Below are positions 17,302 to 24,972 of a stretch of DNA of 64,000 bases, piece by piece (position 1 is the first letter of the stretch; each line of letters opens with the position of its first letter). Origin of the DNA: AC-51 sp036265325 (lineage in GTDB: Bacteria; Actinomycetota; UBA4738; HRBIN12). Location of the stretch: positions 4,841-68,840 of the forward strand of contig DATAPH010000088.1 in NCBI GenBank assembly GCA_036265325.1, in the 5' to 3' direction. Position numbers and translations under genes: made by a program. Under the pieces are notes generated by a model, which saw only the letters and a program-made list of their open reading frames with translations, had not been told where the DNA came from and ran no database searches.

Positions 17302-17844
17302 TTAAGAACTCTTCAGGTAGAGGAACGACGCATAGGCCGTCCGGCCCTTCGGCGTCAGATGCATCTTGTCGTAGAACCAGTTGGCGTGGCCGCGCGAGTG
17401 CTTGTACCAGTCGATCAGGTAGGTGTTCGCGTGCCGCTGCGCGCATGCGCGCAGCCGCGTGTTCTGCGCCCTCATGATCTTGGGGTGGCTGGGCGGACCG
17501 GTCACGGTCACGAGGTACACGCGCCGAGCAGATCCGGCCAGACGGGCGATCGTGTCGCAATCCCCCGGCCGGATCAGGACGCCGTTCGTCCCGAGGTGGA
17601 TGACGATCTTCTGGCGCAACAGGCCGTGACGCTTCTTGCGCTTGACGATCGACACCGCCTCGTAGAACTGGCGAGACTTCACCGCGTCGACGACGAAGCC
17701 GTGTGCCCGGAGCTGCGCCTTCGCGCCGAGCATGACCGAGTCGCCGATCGCGTATCGACCCGCGGGGATGCCTGAGGCGAGCGCCGGCGCAGCAACGGCG
17801 AGCAGAGACACGGCAACGGCGACGGCGATGAGAGTTCGGCGCAT
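17302..17844 (-). CDS. Secreted SGNH/GDSL-type hydrolase
   Basis: A 180-residue exported esterase/acyl-hydrolase-like protein. The signal peptide covers residues 1-23 (cleavage near ALASG). SGNH block I is IGDSVMLGA with Ser36 as nucleophile, block III is HLGTNG (Asn), and block V is DKMHLTPKG with the Asp/His pair. It resembles the extracytoplasmic SGNH part of OatA-type acyltransferases, but here it is free-standing with no membrane acyltransferase domain. Substrate unknown; cell-envelope polysaccharide or peptidoglycan acyl groups are possible. Confidence 0.8.
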   Translation of the reverse strand: MRRTLIAVAVAVSLLAVAAPALASGIPAGRYAIGDSVMLGAKAQLRAHGFVVDAVKSRQFYEAVSIVKRKKRHGLLRQKIVIHLGTNGVLIRPGDCDTIARLAGSARRVYLVTVTGPPSHPKIMRAQNTRLRACAQRHANTYLIDWYKHSRGHANWFYDKMHLTPKGRTAYASFLYLKSS

Positions 17845-17893
17845 CCCCGCACCTTACGGCGCGCGGTCGGGAGGGACCACGTAGGCTTCGAAC

Positions 17894-18346
17894 GTGATCA
17901 CGTTGCGGCCGCTCACGGTCGACAACCGCGCCGCGCTCGAAGCCCTTAGGATCGAGCCGTTCCAAGAGAAGTTCGTCAACAACGTGTCCGAAGCCCTGCA
18001 GGAAGCGGAGGACGAGCCCGGCGGTCGAGCGATCCAGTTCGGGCTCTACGACGACAACAAGCCGGTCGGCTTCGTGATGATCAGCGACGAGGTCGACGGG
18101 CCCGGATACATCGCCCACTACCTATGGAAGCTCCTGATCGACCGCGACAACCAACGGAAGGGCTACGGCACCGCTGCTCTGAACCTCGTTTCGACGTACT
18201 TCAGGGAACGAGGGAACACGGAGATGTGGACGACCGCCGGCGAGGGCGACGGCAGCCCGATCCCGTTCTACGAGCGCTACGGCTTCGTCCGGACCGGCGA
18301 CATCATCTTCGACAACGAAGTGCTGCTCCGCCTCGATCTCACCTGA
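17894..18346 (+). CDS. GNAT acetyltransferase, SpeG/BltD-like
   Basis: A 150-residue GNAT protein starting MITLRPLTVDN. Motif A is IDRDNQRKGYGTAAL and the C-terminal signature is IPFYERYGFVRTGD. The segment with AIQFGLYDDNKPVGFVMI resembles spermine/spermidine acetyltransferases of the BltD type, but substrate specificity cannot be read. The GTG start agrees with the first strand. It is divergent from the SGNH hydrolase, with a 49-nt gap. Confidence 0.82.
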   Translation: MITLRPLTVDNRAALEALRIEPFQEKFVNNVSEALQEAEDEPGGRAIQFGLYDDNKPVGFVMISDEVDGPGYIAHYLWKLLIDRDNQRKGYGTAALNLVSTYFRERGNTEMWTTAGEGDGSPIPFYERYGFVRTGDIIFDNEVLLRLDLT

Positions 18347-18373
18347 GCGCCCGCCGAGGCGTACCATCCGACC

Positions 18374-18556
18374 GTGGGCACTCCCGACTTCTCGCGTGGC
18401 GGCGGCTTCGGCACTCCGGAGGACAAGGAGAGAGAACTCGAGCGACGTCACGAGGAAGCTGCCAAGGAGATCGAGGCCGACCGGATCGCGAAGCGGGCGG
18501 AGGAAAGCGATCCGTCGTGGCGCCCCTGGTACAAGCGGCTCTTCCGTCGTTCCTAG
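18374..18556 (+). CDS. Small charged protein of unknown function
   Basis: A 60-residue highly charged protein (GTG start). Its N-terminus is Gly-rich (DFSRGGGFGTP). A single long amphipathic helix is expected across the middle (RELERRHEEAAKEIEADR), and a Trp/basic tail ends it (WRPWYKRLFRR). It follows the acetyltransferase by 27 nt on the same strand. No convincing ribosome-binding site is seen, and the gene is short, so the call rests on reading-frame composition and position only. Confidence 0.45.
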   Translation: MGTPDFSRGGGFGTPEDKERELERRHEEAAKEIEADRIAKRAEESDPSWRPWYKRLFRRS

Positions 18557-18559
18557 CGC

Positions 18560-19120
18560 CTAGAACGTGTTGATCACGACGGCGACCGTGTCGCTCTGGG
18601 TCGAGTCGCCCTCGGACGTGATCGTCACCGGGCACCGGTAGTGCAGGTTCGCGTTGACCGTCACCATGTTGAGCGTGATCGCGATGCGCCGCCCAGGCTT
18701 CAGCGTGAACGAGTAGTTGCTATGGATGAACTGATCCGTGATGTGCACGGCGCTCACGCCGACGGGAACCTTGTACTTACCGATCAGCACCCGAAGGATC
18801 TGGAAGTTCTTGTTGCCCGTGCAGCCGGTGAGGTCGAAGGTGTCCTTTGTCGTGCCGTCGTTCTGGAAGGTGAGCCAGTACCAGACGCCCTCGCCGTTAT
18901 CGATCCGCTGGGAGATCGTCTGTCCCTTGGCGTTGGCGTTGTAGATGTTGTTGCCCTTCCAGGGGTGGGGGGGCGGGTTGATCGTGCACCCGGTGCTCTG
19001 ACCGCAGAGCTTGATCCACGCGTCGGGCCGGTACGGCGCTGAGCCCGCACTGGCCGCCGGGACGACGAACGTTTGGGCGGCGAGGCCGACGACGATCAAC
19101 GCGAGCAGCGTTCGCTTCAT
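18560..19120 (-). CDS. Secreted beta-rich protein of unknown function
   Basis: A 186-residue exported protein. The signal peptide ends near residue 25 (VVPAASA). The mature part has a Cys-containing N-terminal segment (LCGQSTGC, a PPPHPWKGNN stretch), then a beta-rich region with TGCTGNKNFQ, FTLKPGRRIAITL and YRCPVTITSEGD. This resembles an immunoglobulin-like fold with one or two disulfides. The start is the ATG before the signal peptide; upstream in-frame ATGs would precede it with non-signal sequence. No ribosome-binding site is evident. Function unknown. Confidence 0.7.
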   Translation of the reverse strand: MKRTLLALIVVGLAAQTFVVPAASAGSAPYRPDAWIKLCGQSTGCTINPPPHPWKGNNIYNANAKGQTISQRIDNGEGVWYWLTFQNDGTTKDTFDLTGCTGNKNFQILRVLIGKYKVPVGVSAVHITDQFIHSNYSFTLKPGRRIAITLNMVTVNANLHYRCPVTITSEGDSTQSDTVAVVINTF

Positions 19121-19226
19121 GACTTCGGAGGTATCGGGAAGCGAGGCCGCCCTGCTTGACCCCGCCGTATGGGGGACACCACGGCGATCCCGAGATACGC
19201 TCAGCCGGTCTGAGAGGAGGGCGACG

Positions 19227-19604
19227 ATCCGAAAGCCACAGTCGCGTTCACCCGGTGAACTCGCCGTCCCGGCGCTCACCACGCCCGGCATCGACCGCCG
19301 CGAGGCGTTCGCCGACGACCGGATCTGGGTCGGCACGATCCGGACCGAAGCCAAGACCTGGTCCGATTGGCACGTCCACCCCGGCCACGACACCTATGGC
19401 TTCGTCACCGAGGGGATCGCGCGAGTCGAGTTCGATGCCGATGGCAACGGGATCGAGACCGGGCCCGGCGGGTTCGTGCTCATCCCCGCAGGCGCCCCGC
19501 ATCGCGAGGGCAACCCCGGTGAGGTGCCGAACGCGGGCGTGATCTTCCGCGTGGGCGAAGGTCCGGTGCTCGAGCCGCTGGATGGCCCACCTCCCTCGAC
19601 CTGA
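19227..19604 (+). CDS. Small cupin-domain protein (start uncertain)
   Basis: Single-domain cupin. The first cupin motif supplies metal ligands in DWHVHPGHDTYGFVTEG and the second lies in LIPAGAPHREGN; these His/Glu residues would hold one metal. The only good ribosome-binding sequence (AGAGGAGG, ending at 19220) is 6 nt before an ATC codon, which I give as a provisional start (125 residues). The nearest upstream ATG (19119) overlaps the divergent gene and has no ribosome-binding site. Enzymatic role is unknown; small cupins are often isomerases, dioxygenases or binding proteins. Confidence 0.65.
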   Translation: MRKPQSRSPGELAVPALTTPGIDRREAFADDRIWVGTIRTEAKTWSDWHVHPGHDTYGFVTEGIARVEFDADGNGIETGPGGFVLIPAGAPHREGNPGEVPNAGVIFRVGEGPVLEPLDGPPPST

Positions 19605-19651
19605 AGCAACGCGAACGGGCGGGCCCGTGTGGACCCGCCCGAACGAAAGCG

Positions 19652-19741
19652 CGGAGGCGGCGTGATTTGAACACGCGAGGGACGGATTAGGCCCCTAACC
19701 GCTTTCGAGGCGGTCCCGTTCGGCCGCTCCGGCACGCCTCC
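19652..19741 (-). tRNA. tRNA-Ser (anticodon CGA)
   Basis: Type II tRNA with a long variable arm. Acceptor GGAGGCG/CGCCTCC, anticodon stem ACCGC/GCGGT around loop CTCGAAA (anticodon CGA, reads UCG), T-arm loop TTCAAAT. CCA is not encoded. Confidence 0.95.
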
Positions 19742-19799
19742 GTCGCCGAGTCTAGCAACGCCCCTTCGCACGGGTGCCGCGCGTGGCAGGATGCGGGGG

Positions 19800-20195
19800 A
19801 TGATCGACGTCGAGACCATCGCCGGCATCCCGCTGTTCGACGGCCTGCCACCCGAAGACCTGGCGCGGATAGCAAGTTGGCTCGAGCCGATAGACGTTCC
19901 GGCCGACTGGCACCTGCTGAACCAGGGCTCATTCCCGGACGGCTTCTTCGTCGTGCTCGAAGGAACCGTCCGCATCGAGCGCAACGGCGAGCCCGTCGCG
20001 GAGCTCGGACCGGGTGACTTCTTCGGCGAGATCGCCTTGCTCGAGGACAACAAGCGGACGGCGTCCGTCGCGACGGCCACGCGGGTGCGCGCCGCCGTCA
20101 TGGCTCAGGCGGACTTCTTCGAGATGACCGCCCAGATACCGGCGATCAGCAAGCGGATCACCGACGCCGCGATCTCGAGGTTCCCGAAGCGCTAG
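19800..20195 (+). CDS. Cyclic-nucleotide-binding domain protein
   Basis: A 131-residue single-domain protein of the CRP/cNMP-binding fold, lacking any DNA-binding or channel domain. The beta-barrel has GSFPDGFFVVLEGTVRI, and the phosphate-binding cassette reads FGEIALLEDNKRTASV. This is close to the canonical FGE...R(T/S)A pattern, so nucleotide binding is plausible. ATG 19800 is preferred because AGGA precedes it at suitable spacing; ATG 19791 is an alternative. The 3' end overlaps tadA convergently by 4 nt. Stand-alone domains of this kind may act as adaptor or sensor modules. Confidence 0.8.
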   Translation: MIDVETIAGIPLFDGLPPEDLARIASWLEPIDVPADWHLLNQGSFPDGFFVVLEGTVRIERNGEPVAELGPGDFFGEIALLEDNKRTASVATATRVRAAVMAQADFFEMTAQIPAISKRITDAAISRFPKR

Positions 20196-20641
20196 CGGCG
20201 GTCGCGGAAGAACGCGCGGAGCAGCTCGCCGCAGGCGTCAGCCTCGACGCCCGTCACGAGCTCGGCGCGATGGTTGAGCCGCGGATGCTGCACGAGATTG
20301 CCCAGCGATCCCGTGAAACCCGCCTTGGGGTCGGGCGCGCCGACGACGACGCGGTCCACGCGAGCGAGCACGACGGCGCCCGCGCACATCGCGCACGGCT
20401 CCAACGTCACGATCAAGGTGCAATCGTCGAGTCGCCAGGTGCCGAGTGCGTCGGCCGCGGCTCGGAGTGCGAGCACCTCCGCGTGGGCGGTGGGGTCCTG
20501 CCGCAGCTCTCGCTCGTTGCCCGCCGCGGCGACCTCGCGATCGTCGCGCACGACGACGCAGCCGATCGGGACGTCGTCGTGGTCGGGGCACCCGCGCGCC
20601 ACCTCGAGCGCGCGGTCCATCCACTCGGCGTCAGTAGGCAT
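20192..20641 (-). CDS. tadA: tRNA adenosine(34) deaminase
   Basis: Zinc deaminase converting A34 to inosine in tRNA-Arg(ACG). The 149-residue protein has the zinc ligands in TAHAEVLAL (His, with the catalytic Glu) and PCAMCAGA (two Cys). It also has the family segments DVPIGCVVV and AGNERE. The start ATG lies 11 nt inside the upstream metallopeptidase gene, showing coupling. The substrate tRNA-Arg(ACG) is encoded at 32.2 kb. A frame extension upstream runs over the metallopeptidase gene and is not real. Confidence 0.93.
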   Translation of the reverse strand: MPTDAEWMDRALEVARGCPDHDDVPIGCVVVRDDREVAAAGNERELRQDPTAHAEVLALRAAADALGTWRLDDCTLIVTLEPCAMCAGAVVLARVDRVVVGAPDPKAGFTGSLGNLVQHPRLNHRAELVTGVEADACGELLRAFFRDRR

Positions 20642-20981
20642 CGATGTCGCGCAGGCGGTCGTCGCTGATGCCGAAGTGGTGCGCAACCTCGTGGGCAACG
20701 GTACGCGCGACCTGTGCGCGCACACGCTCGCCGTCGGGCCCGGCATAGGCGACGATCGACGCGCGGTACAGCGTGATCGTGTCCGGGAGCACGTTGGTGT
20801 AGCCGCTGCCACGGCGCGAGAGCGGGATCCCGTGATACAGGCCGAGCAGGCCCGGTTGCCCCGACGGCGGATAGTCCTCGATCAGGACGGAGACGTTGTC
20901 CATCGCCTGGTGCACCCATTCGGGCAAGCCGTCGATCGCTTCGACGACGAGCTCTTCGAAGCGGTCGGCCGAGACGGACAT
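20631..20981 (-). CDS. Small zincin-like metallopeptidase (DUF1025-type)
   Basis: A 116-residue protein of the small metallopeptidase family (formerly DUF1025, zincin-like). The active-site motif is HEVAHHFGI (HExxHxxG), with a downstream acidic residue in SDDRLRDID. The N-terminus FEELVVEAIDGLP and the LYHGIPLSRRG segment are typical. The family's physiological substrate is unknown. It overlaps tadA by 11 nt and begins that two-gene unit, 28 nt from the end of leuD. Confidence 0.85.
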   Translation of the reverse strand: MSVSADRFEELVVEAIDGLPEWVHQAMDNVSVLIEDYPPSGQPGLLGLYHGIPLSRRGSGYTNVLPDTITLYRASIVAYAGPDGERVRAQVARTVAHEVAHHFGISDDRLRDIDAY

Positions 20982-21009
20982 GCCGCGTAGCGTACGAGTC
21001 GCCCGTGCG

Positions 21010-21594
21010 TTACGCCGACGGCAGCCACGCGGCGCGCGATGCCTCGAACGCGTCGATCGCGTCGGTGTGGCGAAGCGTGAGCCCGATGTCGTCGAACCCT
21101 TCCATCAGGCGCCAGCGCGTGAACTGCTCCATGTCGAAGGTCTCGTCGAGGCCCGGCGCACGCACCGTCAGCGTGTCGAGATCGATCTCGATGCGCGTGG
21201 CGGGGTCGTCGAGCGAGGCGTCCATCAGCGCGCGCACCGATTCCTCGCGGACCTCGATCGGCAGCAGGCCGATCTTCAGACAGTTGTTCCGGAAGATGTC
21301 GGCGAAGCTCGGGGAGATCACCGCCTTGAAGCCGTGATCCTCGATCGCCCAGGGTGCGTGCTCGCGGCTCGAGCCGCACCCGAAGTTGGGGCCGGCGACG
21401 AGGATCGTCGCCCCGGCGTACCGCGGGTCGTTCAGGATGAAGGTCGGGTCCTTCCGCCACGCCTCGAACAGGAACGGGCCGAACCCCGTGCGTTCGATCC
21501 GCTTGAGATGTTCCGCCGGGATGATCTGGTCCGTATCGACGTCGGAGCGGTCCAACGGAAGCGCGGTGCCCTCGATGCGTCCGATCGGTTCCAT
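21010..21594 (-). CDS. leuD: 3-isopropylmalate dehydratase small subunit
   Basis: Small subunit of isopropylmalate isomerase in leucine biosynthesis; it supplies the swivelling substrate-recognition domain for LeuC. The 194-residue protein has the typical LDRSDVDTDQIIPAEHLKR start and the NFGCGSSREHAPWA motif. The ATG shares its last base with the leuC stop (TGATG), so the two subunits are made together. Longer frames extend back into leuC and are shadows. Confidence 0.97.
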   Translation of the reverse strand: MEPIGRIEGTALPLDRSDVDTDQIIPAEHLKRIERTGFGPFLFEAWRKDPTFILNDPRYAGATILVAGPNFGCGSSREHAPWAIEDHGFKAVISPSFADIFRNNCLKIGLLPIEVREESVRALMDASLDDPATRIEIDLDTLTVRAPGLDETFDMEQFTRWRLMEGFDDIGLTLRHTDAIDAFEASRAAWLPSA

Positions 21595-22985
21595 CACAGA
21601 TCCTCCGGGGTCGTGAAGTGCCCGGCGATGGCGGTGGCCGCCGCGACCCGCGGGCTCACGAGGTGTGTGCGGCCGCCTTTGCCCTGGCGTCCCTCGAAGT
21701 TGCGGTTGCTCGTCGAGGCGCTCCGCTCGCCCGGCTGCAAGATGTCGGGGTTCATCCCCAGGCACATCGAACAGCCGGCGCCGCGCCAATCGAACCCCGC
21801 CGCGTTGAAGACCTCGTCGAGGCCCTCCTCCTCGGCCTGCATCTTGACCGCGACGCTGCCGGGAACCACGAGTGCCCGGATGCCCTCTGCGACACGACGG
21901 CCGCGCACGACGTCTGCCGCGACCCGCAGGTCCTCGATCCGTGAATTGGTGCATGAACCGATGAAGACGGTGTCGGGCCGGATGTCGCGGAGCGCGGTGC
22001 CCGGTTCAAGCGCCATATAGGCGAGGGCGCGCTCGGCGGCCTCCTTGCGCCCGCTCTCGCCGAACGAGGACGGATCGGGCACCGCGCCGTCGATCGTCGT
22101 CGATTGCGCGGGATTGGTCCCCCAACTCACGTACGGCCGCAGCGTCGCGGCGTCGAGCGTGACCTCGGTGTCGAACGATGCGCCCCGATCGGTCGGGAGC
22201 GTCCGCCAGTGCTCGAGAGCGGCGTCCCACTCGGCATCCTTCGGCGCGTGCGCGCGACCCTTCACGTAGGCGAACGTCGTCTCGTCCGGCGCGACGACGC
22301 CGGCGCGCGCACCGCCCTCGATCGACATGTTGCAGATCGTCATGCGGCCTTCCATCGAGAGCGCCTCGATCGCCGAGCCTCGGTACTCGATCACGTGACC
22401 CGCGCCGCCCCCGGTTCCGATCCGGTTGATGATCGCGAGGATGATGTCCTTGGCGCTGCAGTTGGGTGGCAAGTCGCCCTCGACGGTGACGGCCATCCAC
22501 TTCGGCCGGCTCTGCGGCAGCGTCTGCGTCGCGAGCACGTGCTCGACCTCGCTGGTGCCGATGCCGAACGCCAGCGCGCCGAACGCGCCGTGCGTCGAGG
22601 TGTGGGAGTCGCCGCACACGATGGTCATGCCGGGCTGCGTGTAGCCCTGCTCCGGGCCGATCACGTGCACGATCCCCTGGCCGCCCGAACCCCACGGGTA
22701 CAGCGTGATGCCGAACTCGTCGGCGTTGGCCTGGAGGGCTTGCATCTGCCGGGCGCTCACCGCGTCGGTGACCGGACCGTCCGTCGTCGGGACGTTGTGG
22801 TCCATCGTCGCGACGGTGAGATCGGGACGCCGCACCGGCCGATCCGTCATCCGCAACCCGTCGAAGGCCTGCGGGCTCGTGACCTCGTGCACGAGGTGAA
22901 GGTCGATGTAGAGGAGGTCCGGCTCGCCGTCGGCGCTTCGGACGACGTGGTGGTCCCAGATCTTCTCGGCGAGCGTCTTGGGCAT
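21594..22985 (-). CDS. leuC: 3-isopropylmalate dehydratase large subunit
   Basis: Large 4Fe-4S subunit of isopropylmalate isomerase (2- to 3-isopropylmalate). Seen are the aconitase-family motifs HVIGPEQG, VCGDSHTSTHGAFGALAFGIG and the cluster Cys in FIGSCTNSRIEDLR plus CSMCLGMNPD. The 463-residue start (MPKTLAEKIWD) has AAGGAG 9 nt upstream. The longer frame begins inside the operator region. Expression is probably controlled by the divergent IclR-type gene through the palindromes at 23031-23071. Confidence 0.97.
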   Translation of the reverse strand: MPKTLAEKIWDHHVVRSADGEPDLLYIDLHLVHEVTSPQAFDGLRMTDRPVRRPDLTVATMDHNVPTTDGPVTDAVSARQMQALQANADEFGITLYPWGSGGQGIVHVIGPEQGYTQPGMTIVCGDSHTSTHGAFGALAFGIGTSEVEHVLATQTLPQSRPKWMAVTVEGDLPPNCSAKDIILAIINRIGTGGGAGHVIEYRGSAIEALSMEGRMTICNMSIEGGARAGVVAPDETTFAYVKGRAHAPKDAEWDAALEHWRTLPTDRGASFDTEVTLDAATLRPYVSWGTNPAQSTTIDGAVPDPSSFGESGRKEAAERALAYMALEPGTALRDIRPDTVFIGSCTNSRIEDLRVAADVVRGRRVAEGIRALVVPGSVAVKMQAEEEGLDEVFNAAGFDWRGAGCSMCLGMNPDILQPGERSASTSNRNFEGRQGKGGRTHLVSPRVAAATAIAGHFTTPEDL

Positions 22986-23030
22986 CGTTGGTTGCTCCTT
23001 GGGCAAGCGGTACGCCGCCGACCTGGTAGG

Positions 23031-23071
23031 TTGGAGTTCCAAATAATGGAACTCAGTTCCAAATAGTGGAC
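23031..23071. promoter_or_regulatory. Palindromic operator array between leuC and the IclR gene
   Basis: The core TGGAACTCAGTTCCA (23047-23061) is a perfect 6+3+6 palindrome close to the classic IclR box TGGAAATnATTTCCA. Flanking half-sites make a periodic array: AGTTCCAAATAATGGA (23035-23050) recurs as AGTTCCAAATAGTGGA (23055-23070), 20 bp apart or about two helical turns. GTTCCA-AATAA-TGGAAC overlaps them. It lies 46 nt from the leuC start and 80 nt from the regulator start, well placed to control both. Confidence 0.8.
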
Positions 23072-23150
23072 ATCACATTAGCAGGCGCCGAGGGCACACG
23101 GGCGCCAACGGTTGTCAGCAGGTCGACGAACAGCCGCAGGGAGCCAGGCC

Positions 23151-23942
23151 ATGCCGAGAACGGTTCAGGATGAGGAAACGTTCGCCTCCTTGGTGGACGA
23201 CAACGCCGCGATCCAGCGCGGCTGGAGCGCCACGGCGGCACCCGCACCGGCGACAGGCGTCGGCGTGCTCGATCGTGCCGTCGATGTCCTCGACGCCGTC
23301 GAAGGCGGCGCGCGGTCGTTCACGGCGATCGCCGACGCGACCGGCCTCACGAAGCCGACCGCGCACCGGATGATCACCGCGCTGCAGGCCCACGGGTTCT
23401 TGATGCATGTCGGCGGTGTCGGATACGCACTGGGCCCACGCCTGCTCAACCTCGCATCGACGGCGCTTCGCGAGCTTCCACTCCGTCAGTTGGCGCGTCC
23501 ATCGCTCGAGCAGCTCACGCGAACCACGGGCGAATCCGCGCAGCTCTACGTGCGCCACGGCGATCGCCGGATCTGCGTCGACGCCGTCGAATCGGAGAAC
23601 GAGCTCCGCACGATCGTCCAGGTCGGCGCGTCACTCCCGCTCGGCCGGGGCTCTGCCGGCAAGGTGTTCCTCGCCTGGGGTCCGCCCTCCGACGAAGACG
23701 TGGAGGACATCCTCCAGTCCATCGCCACGACCCGCCGCCGCGGCTGGGCCGACAGTTACGGCGAGCGTGAGCCCGGCGTCGCGTCGGTCAGCGCACCGAT
23801 CTTCGGGCCGCACGACCACCTGCTCGCGGCCATCTCGGTGTCGGGCCCGCGGTCGCGCCTCGCGCCGCTGCAGGCAAAACGGTACGGACCCGCGGTCGTC
23901 GAGGCGGCGAAACAGGTCGAGCGGCTGCTGGGCCGGAGCTAA
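23151..23942 (+). CDS. IclR-family transcriptional regulator, probable leuCD regulator
   Basis: A 263-residue IclR regulator. The N-terminal winged helix-turn-helix (about residues 35-95) contains RSFTAIADATGLTKPTAHR. The C-terminal effector domain has LYVRHGDRRICVD, LPLGRGSAGKVFLAW and VSAPIFGPHDHLLAAISVSG. A 30-residue N-terminal extension precedes the HTH. The ATG at 23151 follows AGGGAG. Divergent placement from leuC matches NdgR/AreB of Streptomyces, known to control leuCD and amino-acid genes; orthology is inferred from position and family only. Confidence 0.9.
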   Translation: MPRTVQDEETFASLVDDNAAIQRGWSATAAPAPATGVGVLDRAVDVLDAVEGGARSFTAIADATGLTKPTAHRMITALQAHGFLMHVGGVGYALGPRLLNLASTALRELPLRQLARPSLEQLTRTTGESAQLYVRHGDRRICVDAVESENELRTIVQVGASLPLGRGSAGKVFLAWGPPSDEDVEDILQSIATTRRRGWADSYGEREPGVASVSAPIFGPHDHLLAAISVSGPRSRLAPLQAKRYGPAVVEAAKQVERLLGRS

Positions 23943-23949
23943 CGCGCGG

Positions 23950-24921
23950 CTACCAGGCGTACGCCTCGGGCGCCCGGCCGCCCGGCCCGGGAAACGTCAT
24001 GTCCAATGCTTCGAGCACGTCGTCGGACAGCCGGATCTGCAGCGCGCGCATCGAGCCCAACAGCTGCGCCTCCGTCCGGGGGCCGATGATCGGGGCGGTC
24101 ACGGCCGGTTGATGCAACAGCCAGGCCAACGCCACATCAGCCGGCCGCTCCCCCAGCTCCTTGCACAGGTGCTCGAACCGATCGAGCTGATCGCGCTCGG
24201 ACTCCAACCTGCCCTGCATGTAGTCCTGCGCGCGGCGTCCCTCGGTGACCTTCTCCAACGCGCCCGCGAGCAGTCCGCCGGCCAGCGGGCTATACGGGAT
24301 CAGGCCCATCCCGTACTCCTGCACCGACGGGATCACCTCGAGCTCGACCGAGCGCTGCATCAGGTTGTAGACGGATTGCTCGGTCGCGAGGCCGAGTGAC
24401 CGGCGCCACGACGCGATCTCGTTCGCGCGGGCGATGTGCCAGCCGGCGAAGTTCGACGATCCGACGTACAGGACCTTGCCCTGCCGCTTGAGCTGATCCA
24501 TCGCCTCCCAGATCTCGTCCCACCAGGCCTCGCGGTCGATGTGTTGCATCTGGTAGAGGTCGATGCGATCGGTGCGGAGACGGCGCAACGACGCCTCGCA
24601 CTGGTGGATGATCGACAACTTCGACAGCCGCGATTCGTTCGGCAGGTCGCCCATCTGCCCGTAGACCTTCGTCGCGAGCACCACCGTGTCGCGTCGCCCC
24701 TCGCCCTTGTCGAACCAACGCCCGATGATCTCCTCGGTCGCGCCGACGCCGAGGTGACGGCCATACACGTTCGCTGTGTCCACGAAGTTGATCCCGTAGG
24801 CGACGGCCGTGTCCAAGATCGTGTGGCTGTCTTCCTCCGATGTGTGCGGGCCGAAGTTCATCGTGCCCAGACACAGCCGCGAGACGACGAGCCCCAATCG
24901 TCCGACGTGGGTGTACTCCAC
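23950..24921 (-). CDS. Aldo/keto reductase
   Basis: NADPH-dependent oxidoreductase with a TIM-barrel fold, 323 residues. The catalytic tetrad is visible: Asp and Tyr in FVDTANVYG, Lys in VLATKVYG, His in YQMQHID. Cofactor-binding regions are VGSSNFAGW and the C-terminal APIIGPRTEAQ. It is close to the YajO/general-stress AKR group in layout. Substrate unknown. It converges with the IclR gene, 7 nt apart. Confidence 0.9.
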   Translation of the reverse strand: MEYTHVGRLGLVVSRLCLGTMNFGPHTSEEDSHTILDTAVAYGINFVDTANVYGRHLGVGATEEIIGRWFDKGEGRRDTVVLATKVYGQMGDLPNESRLSKLSIIHQCEASLRRLRTDRIDLYQMQHIDREAWWDEIWEAMDQLKRQGKVLYVGSSNFAGWHIARANEIASWRRSLGLATEQSVYNLMQRSVELEVIPSVQEYGMGLIPYSPLAGGLLAGALEKVTEGRRAQDYMQGRLESERDQLDRFEHLCKELGERPADVALAWLLHQPAVTAPIIGPRTEAQLLGSMRALQIRLSDDVLEALDMTFPGPGGRAPEAYAW

Positions 24922-24972
24922 GGTCCGAGTCTACGACCGCTTCATAGGGCAACCCGCTTACCCTGGGGCCCG

